From positions 1 to 9,514 of the forward strand of contig JALHHV010000033.1 of the NCBI GenBank assembly GCA_022837365.1: DNA of 9,514 nt. Direction: 5' to 3'. The position numbers were made by a program, and so were the translations under genes. Below the pieces are notes generated by a model that was not told where the DNA came from, did not search any database, and worked only from the letters and a program-made list of their open reading frames with translations. This DNA is from Desulfovibrio sp. Lineage in GTDB: Bacteria > Desulfobacterota > Desulfovibrionia > Desulfovibrionales > Desulfovibrionaceae. Positions within the stretch are counted from its first letter, which is position 1, and every line of letters begins with the position of its first letter. This document shows positions 1-6,941 of the stretch, piece by piece.

Positions 1-842
1 CCGTAGTAGCCCACCAGCAGCCAGCCGGTGACGTCCAGTTCCGTCACCCGGTGCGCCTCCGGCAGGGCCAGCGGCAGAAACTGCACCGCGCCGAACAGGG
101 TGCAGGCCGTGGATGCGGCCAGCGGCGACACAGGCGTGCGCAGGGTGCGCCCCAGCAGCAGGAACAGGGTTTCGCAGCACACCGCGCCCAGCACCAGCAA
201 CAGGCCCATGCCGTCAACTCCGGAGGCCGCGAGCGGGCCGGAGGCGTCGCCCCCCGCCGTGCCCGGCGCGGGCGCCAGCCGCAGCACCAGCACCCCGGCC
301 ACGCAACAGGCGATGCCCGCCAGGGCGCGCGGGCCGGGGCGCTCGCGCAGCAACACCAGCGAGGCCAGGGCCATCACCGCCGGAGTGGTGCTGGTAACCA
401 CCCCGGCCGCCGCCGCATCCAGCCGGGCCACCCCGGCCAGCAGCAGCACGTTGAACAGCAGCGACCCGGCGGCGGCCTGCAGGAACAGCACGGCCCAGTC
501 GCGCGCGGGCAGGCGCGGCAGGCCGCCCTCCCGCCGATACAGCAGCGGCACGGCGATGCACGCGGCCACCAGAAAGCGCAGTTCCTGCACCAGGTGCGGC
601 GGCAGCGTCAACGAGACGAAGCGCGCCGCCGCCACCGACGAGCCCACGATGACCATGGCGGCGGTGAGGTCGAGACAGGCGCGCCATGCGGGACCATGTG
701 GCGGCGCGGGGGAAGGAATGTGGGACGGCGCGGCATCCGCGTGCGGCGGCTCAGCGGCGGGGGGTGCCAGGGATATCGGGGACGCCGGATTCTGCCCGGT
801 CTGCCGGGTGATCCGGGTGGGCCGGGGCGTGGTCATGGTCAT
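1..842 (-). CDS. DMT/EamA-family permease, 3' end outside window
   Basis: Probable inner-membrane transporter of the drug/metabolite transporter superfamily; the substrate cannot be told from sequence. The frame opens at ATG 842-840 and stays open to base 1, giving 280 visible codons. Residues 1-55 are a Pro/Ala-rich, probably cytoplasmic tail. From about residue 57 hydrophobic helices follow in the order of EamA repeat 1, including a typical stretch around residues 146-165 (GVVTSTTPAVMALASLVLL) followed by RERPGP and another helix. A second repeat begins near residue 211. The C-terminal part of repeat 2 is missing because the window ends. The start is set by a strong GGAGGA at 848-853, five bases upstream. 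The first 92 bases overlap the end of the upstream araC-type gene in another frame, so the two are probably co-transcribed and the regulator may control this exporter. Family call is confident; specific function unknown. Confidence 0.88.
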   Translation of the reverse strand, partial: MTMTTPRPTRITRQTGQNPASPISLAPPAAEPPHADAAPSHIPSPAPPHGPAWRACLDLTAAMVIVGSSVAAARFVSLTLPPHLVQELRFLVAACIAVPLLYRREGGLPRLPARDWAVLFLQAAAGSLLFNVLLLAGVARLDAAAAGVVTSTTPAVMALASLVLLRERPGPRALAGIACCVAGVLVLRLAPAPGTAGGDASGPLAASGVDGMGLLLVLGAVCCETLFLLLGRTLRTPVSPLAASTACTLFGAVQFLPLALPEAHRVTELDVTGWLLVGYY

Positions 843-1845
843 GGGAATCCTCCGTGGAAGTCCGGTTTTCCACGAAGGCTACGGCCCATGCGCCGCGCGT
901 GTCTTGAAGCATCTTGCGGAATCTGGCCGGGGTCACCCCCATCTGCGCCCGGAAGGCGCGGGTAAGGTGGCTCTGGTCGGCGAAGCCCGCCGCTGCCGCC
1001 GCCTCGGCGGGCGTGGAGCCGGCGGACAGCAGGGCGCGCGCCCGGCGCACCCGCGCCTGCACCAGATAGGCGTGCGGGGGCAGCCCCACGGCGGCGGCAA
1101 AGGCGCGGGCGAGATGGAACGGGCTCAGGCAGGCCACGTCGCCCAGGTCCGCCAGACGCACGTCGTCGGCGCAGTGGGCGTCCAGGTATTCGCGGGCACG
1201 GCGCACGGCCGTCGACTCCCTTCCGGCGCGCGGCGGCCGGGCGGTGGGGGCGCGCTGGGCCGCGTGGCGGGTTATCCAGCGGGCCAGCACGGCGGACAGG
1301 CGCGTCTCCTGCGCCAGGGTGGGCATGCACGGCCCGGCGCGCTCCATGTCGCGGTGCAGCGCGCCGATGGCCCGCGCCAGCACCGGGTCGTCCAGCACGC
1401 CGGTGGAAAAGTCGGGCAGCGCGCCGTGCGGCAGGCCCGCCTCCTCACCGGCCATGCGCACGATGTCCGGGTCGAGGTAGAACATGCGGTAGGCCCAGCC
1501 CGCGTCGTCCGCGTCACCCGCACTGCGGCCGTCGTGCGTCTCGCCGGGGGCCACCAGGTTCACCGCGCCGGGGGCGGCCACGTGGTCGCGCCCCAAGTAG
1601 CGGAAGCGTAGCACCCCGTCCTCGATGACCCCCAGCGCGTACCCTTCGTGGAAGTGCCGGGCGAACACCTGCCGCGTGTAGCGCGCCCGCAGCAGGTCCA
1701 ATCCCGGCAGGCGCGAGGCCGCCGTCCAGGCTATCTCTTCCTTCGGGGCCACATTTTCCTTCAGGGCCACGTCGTCCGTTTCGGCACGGGACGCGGCAGG
1801 GGACGCAGCGGGGGGCGCGGATTTTTCAGCGGTGCGGGTGCGCAT
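751..1845 (-). CDS. AraC-family transcriptional regulator
   Basis: Predicted 364-residue DNA-binding regulator. Residues 1-45 look disordered. Residues about 50-130 form a cupin-like effector domain with HFHEGY at 64-69 and GETHDG at 101-106. The C-terminal AraC/XylS domain spans about 212-315, with the first helix-turn-helix near 230-250 (DLGDVACLSPFHLARAF) and the second near 279-300 (AEAAAAAGFADQSHLTRAFR), ending with the usual MGVTPARFRK. About 50 extra residues follow, with a His/Asp-rich run (HDHDHAPAHPDH, 335-346); this tail is encoded where the gene overlaps the eamA start and may be a by-product of the overlap. The start at 1845 has only a weak Shine-Dalgarno (CAGGGG). The frame stays open far upstream to 2322, but that part reads as shadow of the next gene. 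Likely target: the downstream permease gene. Effector unknown. Confidence 0.87.
   Translation of the reverse strand: MRTRTAEKSAPPAASPAASRAETDDVALKENVAPKEEIAWTAASRLPGLDLLRARYTRQVFARHFHEGYALGVIEDGVLRFRYLGRDHVAAPGAVNLVAPGETHDGRSAGDADDAGWAYRMFYLDPDIVRMAGEEAGLPHGALPDFSTGVLDDPVLARAIGALHRDMERAGPCMPTLAQETRLSAVLARWITRHAAQRAPTARPPRAGRESTAVRRAREYLDAHCADDVRLADLGDVACLSPFHLARAFAAAVGLPPHAYLVQARVRRARALLSAGSTPAEAAAAAGFADQSHLTRAFRAQMGVTPARFRKMLQDTRGAWAVAFVENRTSTEDSHDHDHAPAHPDHPADRAESGVPDIPGTPRR
848..853 (-). promoter_or_regulatory. Ribosome binding site of the EamA permease
   Basis: GGAGGA lies five bases before ATG 842 and lies within the coding region of the upstream AraC-family gene. It supports the choice of 842 over internal ATGs such as codon 3 or codon 63. 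Confidence 0.75.
853..874 (-). repeat. Inverted repeat abutting the eamA ribosome binding site
   Basis: Perfect 7-bp arms CGTGGAA (853-859) and TTCCACG (868-874) are separated by 8 bases. On the minus-strand transcript the 3' arm runs directly into the GGAGGA Shine-Dalgarno sequence, sharing one base with it. The hairpin lies inside the araC coding region, so ribosomes finishing araC would melt it. This suggests, but does not prove, translational coupling. Confidence 0.45.
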
Positions 1846-1880
1846 GCCCCTGCTGTGCGGCAGACGGCCCGGAAACGCAA

Positions 1881-1910
1881 GCCCCTCCGCGTCCGAGCGC
1901 GCGGAGGGGC
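1881..1910 (-). terminator. Probable terminator after the YfeH-like gene
   Basis: Perfect 11-bp inverted repeat: GCCCCTCCGCG at 1881-1891 and CGCGGAGGGGC at 1900-1910, with an 8-base loop. On the minus strand it is followed by TTGCGTTTCC, a short T-rich tail. It sits between the stop of the symporter gene (2030) and the start of the AraC-family gene (1845), separating the two transcription units. Confidence 0.65.
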
Positions 1911-2001
1911 TGCGAGGGGATGAGGCGGAGGGAGAAGGCGAGGATGGGGCGGGCCGCGCCGCGCGGGGTGCATTCGCGCGGTTCTCCCCGAGCCCGCCCC
2001 G

Positions 2002-2025
2002 TGCCGGAGCCTTGCGGCCCCGGCA
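2002..2025 (-). terminator. Hairpin just after the YfeH-like stop codon
   Basis: Arms at 2002-2011 and 2016-2025 form a 10-bp stem with one G-U wobble in the minus-strand RNA and a GCAA (GNRA) tetraloop. It begins four bases after the stop codon. No T tract follows, so it may be a 3'-end stabiliser or a pause site rather than a complete intrinsic terminator; the hairpin at 1881-1910 is the better terminator. Confidence 0.4.
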
Positions 2026-2029
2026 TGTT

Positions 2030-3127
2030 TCACGAACGGCTGGCGGCTTCCATGGCACCGGGGGCACCGGGGGCATCGGGGGCGCCCGGTTCGGCAACCG
2101 CGCCCGCATGGCCCGGCAGCGCATCGCGTCCGTCCCGTTCAAGCTCCCGCATGGTCCGGGCGTAGCGCTCGGCCAGGATGGAGCACACGAACAGCTGCAA
2201 CTGGTGGTAGAACATGATGGGCAGCACGATGACCCCCAGCGCCGGATGCGCGCCGAACAGCAGCCGGGCCATGGGCACGCCCGAGGCCAGGGTCTTCTTG
2301 GAGCCGCAGAACACGGCGGCAATCTCGTCGGCCTTGTCGAAGCCCAGCGCGCGGGCCACCACAGTGTTCAGCACCAGCACCACCAGCAGGAACAGGGCCG
2401 CGCCGCCGATGGTCAGGGCCAGCAGGTCCATGCCGTGGTCGCGCCACAGGCCGCCCCGCACGGAATCGCAGAACGAGTTGTACACCAGGATCAGGATGGC
2501 CGCCTTGTCGAAGGCGTTCACCTTCTTCTTGTGGCGGGCGATGAAGCCGCCCAGCCACGGGCGCGCCAGCTGGCCCAGCACGAAGGGCAGGAACAGCAGC
2601 CCGGCGATGTTGATCATGGCGTCGGTGAGCGACAGCGCCCCGCCCTGCGATCCGGCTGCCAGGGCGATGATCACCGGCGTCAGGAAGATGCCCAGCAGGC
2701 TGGACAGGGTGGCGTTGAAAATGGCTCCCGGCACGTTGCCGTGGGCGATGGCGGTCATGGCCACCGACGAGGAGATGGTGGACGGCAGCGCGCACAGGTA
2801 CAGGAAGCCCAGCATCAGGTCCGCCGGGACCAGTTCGTCGAAGGCGAAGCGGAAGCCGAACCACAACAGCGGAAACACCACGAAGGTGGTCAGTTGCACC
2901 ATGGTGTGCAGCTTCCAGCGGGACATGCCGTGGCGCATGCTTTCGGGCGAGATGCCCGCGCCGTGGAACAGGAAGATCAGGAAGATGCCCGCGTTGCCCA
3001 GCATGTCGGCGTGCAGCGCGCCGCCGCTGGCCCCCAGGTCGGGCAGCAGTGTGGCCAGGACCACGGCTCCCAGCATCCCGGCCAGGAACCAGTCCTTGGC
3101 CATCCGTCGTACATATTTCCCGAACAT
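2030..3127 (-). CDS. YfeH/SLC10A7-type bile acid:sodium symporter family transporter
   Basis: Predicted 365-residue integral membrane protein of the SBF-like group that includes E. coli YfeH and human SLC10A7; no bacterial substrate is firmly known. About ten hydrophobic segments are visible. Family-like stretches include FLIFLFHGAGISPE (49-62), FLYLCALPSTISSSVAM (108-124), NATLSSLLGIFLTP (138-151), LPFVLGQLARPWLG (180-193), ADEIAAVFCGSKKTLASG (266-283) and VLPIMFYHQLQLFVCSILA (301-319). The two conserved motif regions in opposite halves match the inverted-repeat fold of the superfamily. The tail after about 335 is low-complexity. ATG 3127 was chosen because MFGKYVRRMAKDW matches the family N-terminus and GGAGA lies upstream; the frame extends 23 codons further to 3196 but that part has no family character. 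It is divergent from the AraC-family gene at 3310, its probable regulator. Confidence 0.93.
   Translation of the reverse strand: MFGKYVRRMAKDWFLAGMLGAVVLATLLPDLGASGGALHADMLGNAGIFLIFLFHGAGISPESMRHGMSRWKLHTMVQLTTFVVFPLLWFGFRFAFDELVPADLMLGFLYLCALPSTISSSVAMTAIAHGNVPGAIFNATLSSLLGIFLTPVIIALAAGSQGGALSLTDAMINIAGLLFLPFVLGQLARPWLGGFIARHKKKVNAFDKAAILILVYNSFCDSVRGGLWRDHGMDLLALTIGGAALFLLVVLVLNTVVARALGFDKADEIAAVFCGSKKTLASGVPMARLLFGAHPALGVIVLPIMFYHQLQLFVCSILAERYARTMRELERDGRDALPGHAGAVAEPGAPDAPGAPGAMEAASRS
2054..2089. repeat. Four imperfect 9-bp tandem units
   Basis: Units GGCACCGGG, GGCACCGGG, GGCATCGGG and GGCGCCCGG run head to tail. They encode the PGA/PDA-rich tail (about residues 347-358) of the YfeH-like transporter on the minus strand. 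Length is a multiple of three, so copy changes would stay in frame. Confidence 0.7.
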
Positions 3128-3309
3128 GGCCGTCTCTCCGTTGGGCTGGGGTTCGCCGGGCGGCCCGAGCGCCACCCGCACCAGACATCTAGCCACCCGC
3201 GCCTCTTCCTGCTATCGATACGGAGACAAGATATGTCGGGAATACGCCAAACACTGTTTCCCGCTTCCCACGGCACGGAAAGACATCCCGACCACCCCAC
3301 GGACTGCGC
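3128..3309. promoter_or_regulatory. Divergent control region between transporter and regulator
   Basis: 182-base non-coding gap between two divergent starts, so it should hold promoters for both genes and an operator for the AraC-family protein. It is less GC-rich around 3206-3262 than its surroundings. Visible elements are a TATCGATA palindrome (3213-3220), GACA-N5-TGTC (3225-3237), and a direct repeat AGACATC at 3183-3189 and 3281-3287. No clean -35/-10 pair stands out; TTCCTG (3206-3211) with GATATG (3230-3235) is the best weak match on the plus strand. Which element is the operator cannot be decided here. Confidence 0.5.
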
Positions 3310-4104
3310 ATGACCATCCCCCGCCTCATACCGGACATCGCCGCCCTGCCCCGCCCGGTGTTCGCCCGGGCCGAATCGCTGGCCGCCGGGTCGTGGACCC
3401 ATCCGCACAGCCACGGCTGGGTGCAGTTCACCTACGCCGTGCGCGGCGTGCTGGAGGTGCGCACCCGCCAGGGCAGCCACATGGCCCCGCCGCAGCGGGC
3501 CATCTGGATACCGGCCGGGCTGCCGCACGAGGTGATGACCAGCGGCCCGGCCGAGCAGCGCAGCCTGTACATCGACCCCGCCGCGCTGGCCCCGTTGTGG
3601 TGCGCCGCGCCCGCCCGCTGCCGGGTGGTGGAGGTCACCCCGCTGGCCCGCGAACTGGTGCTGGCCTTCACCCGGCTGCCCAGGGACTACGACGAGCGCG
3701 GCGCGCACGGGCGGCTGGTGAGGGTGCTGCTGGACGAACTGGTGGCCCTGCCCGAGGCCGGGTTGTCCCTGCCGCTGCCCGCCGACGCGCGTCTGGCGGC
3801 GCTGTGCGAAGCCATGCTGGACGCCCCCGGCGAGGACCATTCCCTGCCGCGCCTGGCCGCGCGGGCGGGCATGAGCGACCGCACCCTGACGCGGCTGTTC
3901 CGGGCCGAGACGGGTCTTTCGCTGCGCCAATGGCGGCAGCGGGCGCGCATGCTGGCCGCCCTGCCGGAACTGGAGCGCGGGCGCGGGGTCACCGCCGTGG
4001 CGCTGGAGATGGGCTACGACTCCACCTCGGCGTTCATCGCCGCCTTCCGCCAGTTGATGGGCCGCACGCCGGGGGAATTCTTCAGCCACCAGCCGGAGGC
4101 GTAG
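3310..4104 (+). CDS. AraC-family regulator with N-terminal cupin
   Basis: Predicted 264-residue cytoplasmic transcription factor, a usual length for the NimR/YeaM-like cupin-AraC group. Residues about 25-95 are a cupin: HPHSHGWVQF (31-40), a beta-rich YAVRGVLEVRT stretch, and IWIPAGLPHEV (65-75), a classic small-ligand or metal pocket pattern. The C-terminal domain has one helix-turn-helix near 179-200 (LPRLAARAGMSDRTLTRLFR) and a second near 227-248, closing with MGRTPGEFF. The only clear plus-strand gene here, it lies 182 bases from the divergent YfeH-like transporter, an arrangement usually meaning that the regulator controls the transporter and often itself. The Shine-Dalgarno is weak (GGA about seven bases upstream). 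The ligand is unknown. Confidence 0.92.
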   Translation: MTIPRLIPDIAALPRPVFARAESLAAGSWTHPHSHGWVQFTYAVRGVLEVRTRQGSHMAPPQRAIWIPAGLPHEVMTSGPAEQRSLYIDPAALAPLWCAAPARCRVVEVTPLARELVLAFTRLPRDYDERGAHGRLVRVLLDELVALPEAGLSLPLPADARLAALCEAMLDAPGEDHSLPRLAARAGMSDRTLTRLFRAETGLSLRQWRQRARMLAALPELERGRGVTAVALEMGYDSTSAFIAAFRQLMGRTPGEFFSHQPEA

Positions 4105-4166
4105 CCGGTCCGCCTCCCGCCCACCGCTCCCGCCGCCAACACAGCCACTGCTCCCGGCAACGCGAA

Positions 4167-4194
4167 ACGCCGGGAAGGTTGCCCTTCCCGGCGT
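4167..4194. terminator. Strong hairpin in the convergent gap, probably bidirectional
   Basis: Perfect 12-bp arms (4167-4178 and 4183-4194) with a four-base loop, TTGC on the plus strand and GCAA (GNRA type) on the minus strand. Read on the minus strand the stem is followed by TTCGCGTT with the T of the last pair before it, a somewhat T-rich tail; on the plus strand the tail is CGGTCATG. It lies 62 bases after the AraC-family stop and 182 bases beyond the glpK stop, so it may serve both, with the features favouring glpK. Confidence 0.62.
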
Positions 4195-4232
4195 CGGTCA
4201 TGCCTTGGCCGTGTCTGCGGCCTTGCTGTTCA

Positions 4233-4377
4233 GGGGCTGTTTCTAAAGCAGGATTTTCGTTCGTCGGCAAGGAAAACAAGCCTGCCATGAGGGAGTATAC
4301 TCTACTCGTATTTGACCGAAATGGCAGGTGAAGTTTGACGCAGCCAACGGGCGAAAAGACAATTTAGAAACGGTCCC
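4233..4377. mobile_element. MITE-like palindromic element or IS remnant
   Basis: About 145 bases with terminal inverted repeats GGGGCTGTTTCTAAA at the left and GGGACCGTTTCTAAA (reverse complement of the right end), 13 of 15 identical. The symmetry continues inward: TTTTCG follows near each end, CCTGCCAT (4281-4288) pairs with ATGGCAGG (4321-4328), and GAGTATACTC (4293-4302) lies near the centre. No transposase is encoded and no clear target-site duplication is seen. Base composition is distinctly less GC-rich than the flanks, as expected for imported DNA. Its first base at the right end supplies the last base of the glpK TAG stop. The parent insertion sequence family is not identified. An alternative is an unusual 3'-end structure rather than a mobile element. 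Confidence 0.6.
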
Positions 4378-5870
4378 TACTCCTGCGCCCAGGCCTTGGC
4401 CCGCTCCACAGCCCGCTGCCAGTCGTAGACCAGCTTTTCGCGGGCCTCGGCGGACATGTTGGGCTCGAAGCGGCGGTCCAACTGCCACATAGCCTCGATT
4501 TCCTCCTCGCTCTTCCAGAAGCCCACGGCCAGACCGGCCAGATAGGCCGCGCCCAGCGCAGTGGTTTCCGTCACCTTGGGCCGTTCCACGGGCACGCCCA
4601 GCACGTCGGCCTGGAACTGCATCAGCAGGTTGTTGCGGGTGGCCCCGCCGTCGGCGCGCAGGGCCGCCAGCCTGATGCCCGCGTCCTTCTGCATGCAATC
4701 CATGATGTCGAGCGTTTGCAGGGCGATGGATTCCAGCGCCGCGCGGGCGATGTGGGCCTTGGTGGCCCCACGGGTGATGCCCACCATGGCCCCGCGCGCG
4801 TACTGGTCCCAATGGGGCGCGCCAAGACCCGCGAAGGCGGGCACCAGGTACACGCCGCCGTTGTCCGGCACGCTCAGGGCCAGTTGTTCCACTTCGGGCG
4901 CGGCCTTGATGATGCCCAGGCCGTCGCGCAGCCACTGCACCACCGCGCCCGCGATGAACACGCTGCCTTCCAGGGCGAAGTAGCGGCCCGAGGGGGTGGC
5001 CCAGGCCATGGTGGTCAGCAGGTTGTTCTTGCTGGCGTGCACTTCCTTGCCGGTGTTCATGAGCATGAAGCAGCCGGTGCCGTAGGTGTTCTTGGCCATG
5101 CCGGGCTTGAGGCAGGCGTTGCCGTAGGTGGCGGCCTGCTGGTCGCCCGCGTTGCCCGCGATGGGAATGGCCTTGCCCAGGAATTCCGGATGGATGTCGC
5201 CCACCACCTCGGACGAGCGGGTCACCCTGGGCAGCATGGAGCGCGGCACGCCCAGGATGCCCAGCAGTTCGTCGTCCCAGTCGCCGGTGTTGATGTTGAA
5301 CAGTAGGGTGCGGCTGGCGTTGGATTCGTCGGTGGCGTGCACCTCGCCCTTGGTCAGGTTCCAGATGAGCCAGGTGTCGATGGTGCCGAACAGCAGTTCG
5401 CCCTTTTCGGCCCTGGCGCGGGCGCCGGGCACGTTTTCGAGAATCCAGCGCACCTTGGTGCCGGAGAAGTAGGCATCGAGCACCAAGCCGGTCTTCTGGC
5501 GGAAGGTGTCGGCCAGGCCGCGCGCCTTCAGTTCGTCGCAGAAGCCCGCCGTGCGGCGGTCCTGCCACACGATGGCGTTGTACACCGGCGCGCCGCTGGC
5601 CTTGTCCCAGACCACCGTGGTTTCGCGCTGGTTGGTGATGCCCGCGGCGACCACCTGCGAGGCGTCGATGCCCGCCTGCTTCAGGCAGTCGCGCATGACC
5701 CACGACTCGGTGTCGAATATCTCGTTGGCGTTGTGTTCCACCCAGCCCGGCTGCGGGTAGATCTGGGTGAATTCCTTCTGGGAAATCTGGATGATGTCGC
5801 CTTCGCGCGAGAAGAGGATGGCGCGCGAGCTGGTGGTGCCCTGGTCAAGTGCGAGAACGTACTTGGTCAT
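4377..5870 (-). CDS. glpK: Glycerol kinase
   Basis: ATP-dependent phosphorylation of glycerol to sn-glycerol-3-phosphate in the cytoplasm, trapping glycerol that enters through GlpF. At 497 residues it is full length for this FGGY-family kinase. Visible signatures are [10 protein letters not shown] (9-18, phosphate-binding loop), NQRETTVVW (80-88, with the glycerol-contacting Arg82/Glu83), [11 protein letters not shown] (134-144), AGDQQAA (241-247, catalytic Asp243), [11 protein letters not shown] and the C-terminal ADGGATRNN and [13 protein letters not shown] stretches. The E. coli fructose-1,6-bisphosphate loop (GGKGGTR) is replaced by EFLGKA (229-234), and the segment corresponding to the E. 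coli IIAGlc contact has diverged, so those controls are probably absent. Shine-Dalgarno AAGGGAG lies nine bases upstream. It is the last gene of the glycerol operon, 83 bases after glpF. The C-terminus AWAQE ends at a TAG formed with the adjacent element. Confidence 0.98.
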   Translation of the reverse strand: MTKYVLALDQGTTSSRAILFSREGDIIQISQKEFTQIYPQPGWVEHNANEIFDTESWVMRDCLKQAGIDASQVVAAGITNQRETTVVWDKASGAPVYNAIVWQDRRTAGFCDELKARGLADTFRQKTGLVLDAYFSGTKVRWILENVPGARARAEKGELLFGTIDTWLIWNLTKGEVHATDESNASRTLLFNINTGDWDDELLGILGVPRSMLPRVTRSSEVVGDIHPEFLGKAIPIAGNAGDQQAATYGNACLKPGMAKNTYGTGCFMLMNTGKEVHASKNNLLTTMAWATPSGRYFALEGSVFIAGAVVQWLRDGLGIIKAAPEVEQLALSVPDNGGVYLVPAFAGLGAPHWDQYARGAMVGITRGATKAHIARAALESIALQTLDIMDCMQKDAGIRLAALRADGGATRNNLLMQFQADVLGVPVERPKVTETTALGAAYLAGLAVGFWKSEEEIEAMWQLDRRFEPNMSAEAREKLVYDWQRAVERAKAWAQE

Positions 5871-5953
5871 GTCGTGCTACTCCCTTGGTTGGGGGGATTG
5901 CGGCACGGGCGGCACGGGGTTGGCGTCCCGGCCGCCCGCCGGGAACACCGATG
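5871..5953 (-). other. glpF-glpK intercistronic gap
   Basis: 83 bases holding the glpK Shine-Dalgarno (5880-5886), a short inverted repeat TCCCGG/CCGGGA with a 7-base loop, and a repeated GTGCCGC. No promoter is evident, so glpK is probably read from the glpF transcript. Confidence 0.5.
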
Positions 5954-6712
5954 CTAGGCGGCCTGGGCCTTGTGCACGGCGCCCGTGGTCCAGTCGTAAA
6001 GGAACGCGCCGACCGGGCCGCCGATGAGCGGACCGACGATGGGCACCAGCACGATGCCCGGCTCCATCAGGTTGGGCTGGGTGAAACCCGCCAGCAGGGC
6101 GAAGAAGCGCGGGCCGAAGTCGCGCGCGGGGTTGATGGCATACCCGTGCATGGCGCCAAGGCTCATGCCGATGGCCACCACCAGCAGCGCCACCAGGATG
6201 CCGCCGATCCAGCCGATGTTGTTCTTGCCTGCAAAGTCGCCGATGGCCAGGATGCCGAACATCAGCACGGCGGTGCCGATGATCTGGTCGATGAAGCCCG
6301 GCAGGTAGGAGGTGGTGATGGCAGGGAAGGTGCAGAAGATGCCGGCGGTGCTGGCCAGTTGCGGATCGACGCCCAGCCATTTGGCGTGGAAGTCGGCGAA
6401 GACGATGGCCGCACCGGCAAAGCCGCCCGCCACCTGCGCGACGGAGTACGGCAGCACCTTCTTCCACGGGAAGCGGCCGGTGGCCGCCAGCGCCAGGCTG
6501 ACGGCGGGGTTGATGTGCGCGCCCGAGGGCAGGCCGGCCATGATGCCGAACAGCACGGCGAGACCCCAGCCGAAGGTGATGTTGTCCCAGGTGATGTTCA
6601 GACCCTTGCCGAAAAGCACGGTCATGGCGACGTTGCCGGCGCCGAAGATGATCAGGACCATGGTGCCCATGAATTCGGACAGCATTTCCCGTCCCAGCGA
6701 AAGTTCCTTCAT
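5954..6712 (-). CDS. glpF: Glycerol uptake facilitator (aquaglyceroporin)
   Basis: Inner-membrane channel of the MIP family that lets glycerol diffuse into the cell. Predicted 252 residues, slightly shorter than E. coli GlpF. Six membrane helices and two half-helices are evident. The two NPA boxes are at 68-70 (SGAHINPAVS) and 194-196 (YAINPARDFG); the Asp after NPAR (Asp198) is diagnostic of glycerol channels rather than water-only aquaporins. By alignment Trp49 and Arg197 correspond to filter residues Trp48 and Arg206 of E. coli, while Phe200 is replaced by Tyr191. The start at 6712 is fixed by AGGAGG five bases upstream; a 24-codon in-frame extension to 6784 lacks family similarity. It lies between glpD and glpK and is separated from glpD by 379 bases of structured non-coding DNA. 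Confidence 0.97.
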   Translation of the reverse strand: MKELSLGREMLSEFMGTMVLIIFGAGNVAMTVLFGKGLNITWDNITFGWGLAVLFGIMAGLPSGAHINPAVSLALAATGRFPWKKVLPYSVAQVAGGFAGAAIVFADFHAKWLGVDPQLASTAGIFCTFPAITTSYLPGFIDQIIGTAVLMFGILAIGDFAGKNNIGWIGGILVALLVVAIGMSLGAMHGYAINPARDFGPRFFALLAGFTQPNLMEPGIVLVPIVGPLIGGPVGAFLYDWTTGAVHKAQAA

Positions 6713-6717
6713 AGAAT

Positions 6718-6723
6718 CCTCCT
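6718..6723 (-). promoter_or_regulatory. Ribosome binding site of glpF
   Basis: AGGAGG, the full Shine-Dalgarno core, five bases before ATG 6712. It decides this start over the upstream in-frame ATG at 6784. Confidence 0.85.
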
Positions 6724-6780
6724 GATGGTACACCCTCTCATGAATGCACGGAGTACCCTGCGTTCTCCGCGCGAAGGTCG

Positions 6781-6831
6781 GCACCCTTGCGGGTGCGCGT
6801 CCCGCACCGTCCTTCCGGTCCCGGAGACCGG
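6781..6831 (-). other. Overlapping alternative hairpins in the glpF leader
   Basis: Three short perfect stems: GCACCC/GGGTGC (6781-6786, 6791-6796, four-base loop that is GCAA on the transcript), GGTGCG/CGCACC (6792-6797, 6803-6808) and CCGGTC/GACCGG (6815-6820, 6826-6831). The first two share bases 6792-6796 and exclude each other. They lie 69-119 bases before the glpF start. No T tract follows, so there is no direct evidence for attenuation. Confidence 0.35.
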
Positions 6832-6941
6832 CCGACGGGCGGATTAGGCGGCCTGGGAGTCGCGTCCCTCCTTGCGACCCGCCGGGTCTGCACCAACCCG
6901 GAGATCCGTTGACGGTTCGTTACCCGCATGCGCGGCGGGCC

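Noticed and set aside
28..1611. Long plus-strand open frame opposite the permease and AraC genes
   Set aside because: Low-complexity Arg/Ala/Gly/Pro composition without family features; it mirrors real minus-strand genes in GC-rich DNA. The same holds for the long plus-strand frames opposite the symporter, glpD and the 5' part of glpF.
1846..2322. Upstream extension of the AraC-family gene to an ATG at 2322
   Set aside because: The extra residues are Pro/Arg/Ser-rich and overlap the 3' part of the YfeH-like gene and its hairpins; a strong hairpin at 1881-1910 would lie inside the gene.
3213..3220. TATCGATA as a definite operator
   Set aside because: An 8-base palindrome alone is weak evidence; AraC-family sites are usually direct repeats. 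It is kept only as a description within the control region.
4233..4377. Assignment of the element to a named insertion sequence family such as IS5 or IS630
   Set aside because: End sequence and target duplication are not diagnostic by eye, and no transposase is present.
6845..6857. 13-base match TAGGCGGCCTGGG to the glpF 3' end (5955-5967), suggesting a duplicated glpF tail
   Set aside because: Similarity stops at the 13 bases and such a match is expected by chance in 9.5 kb of GC-rich DNA.
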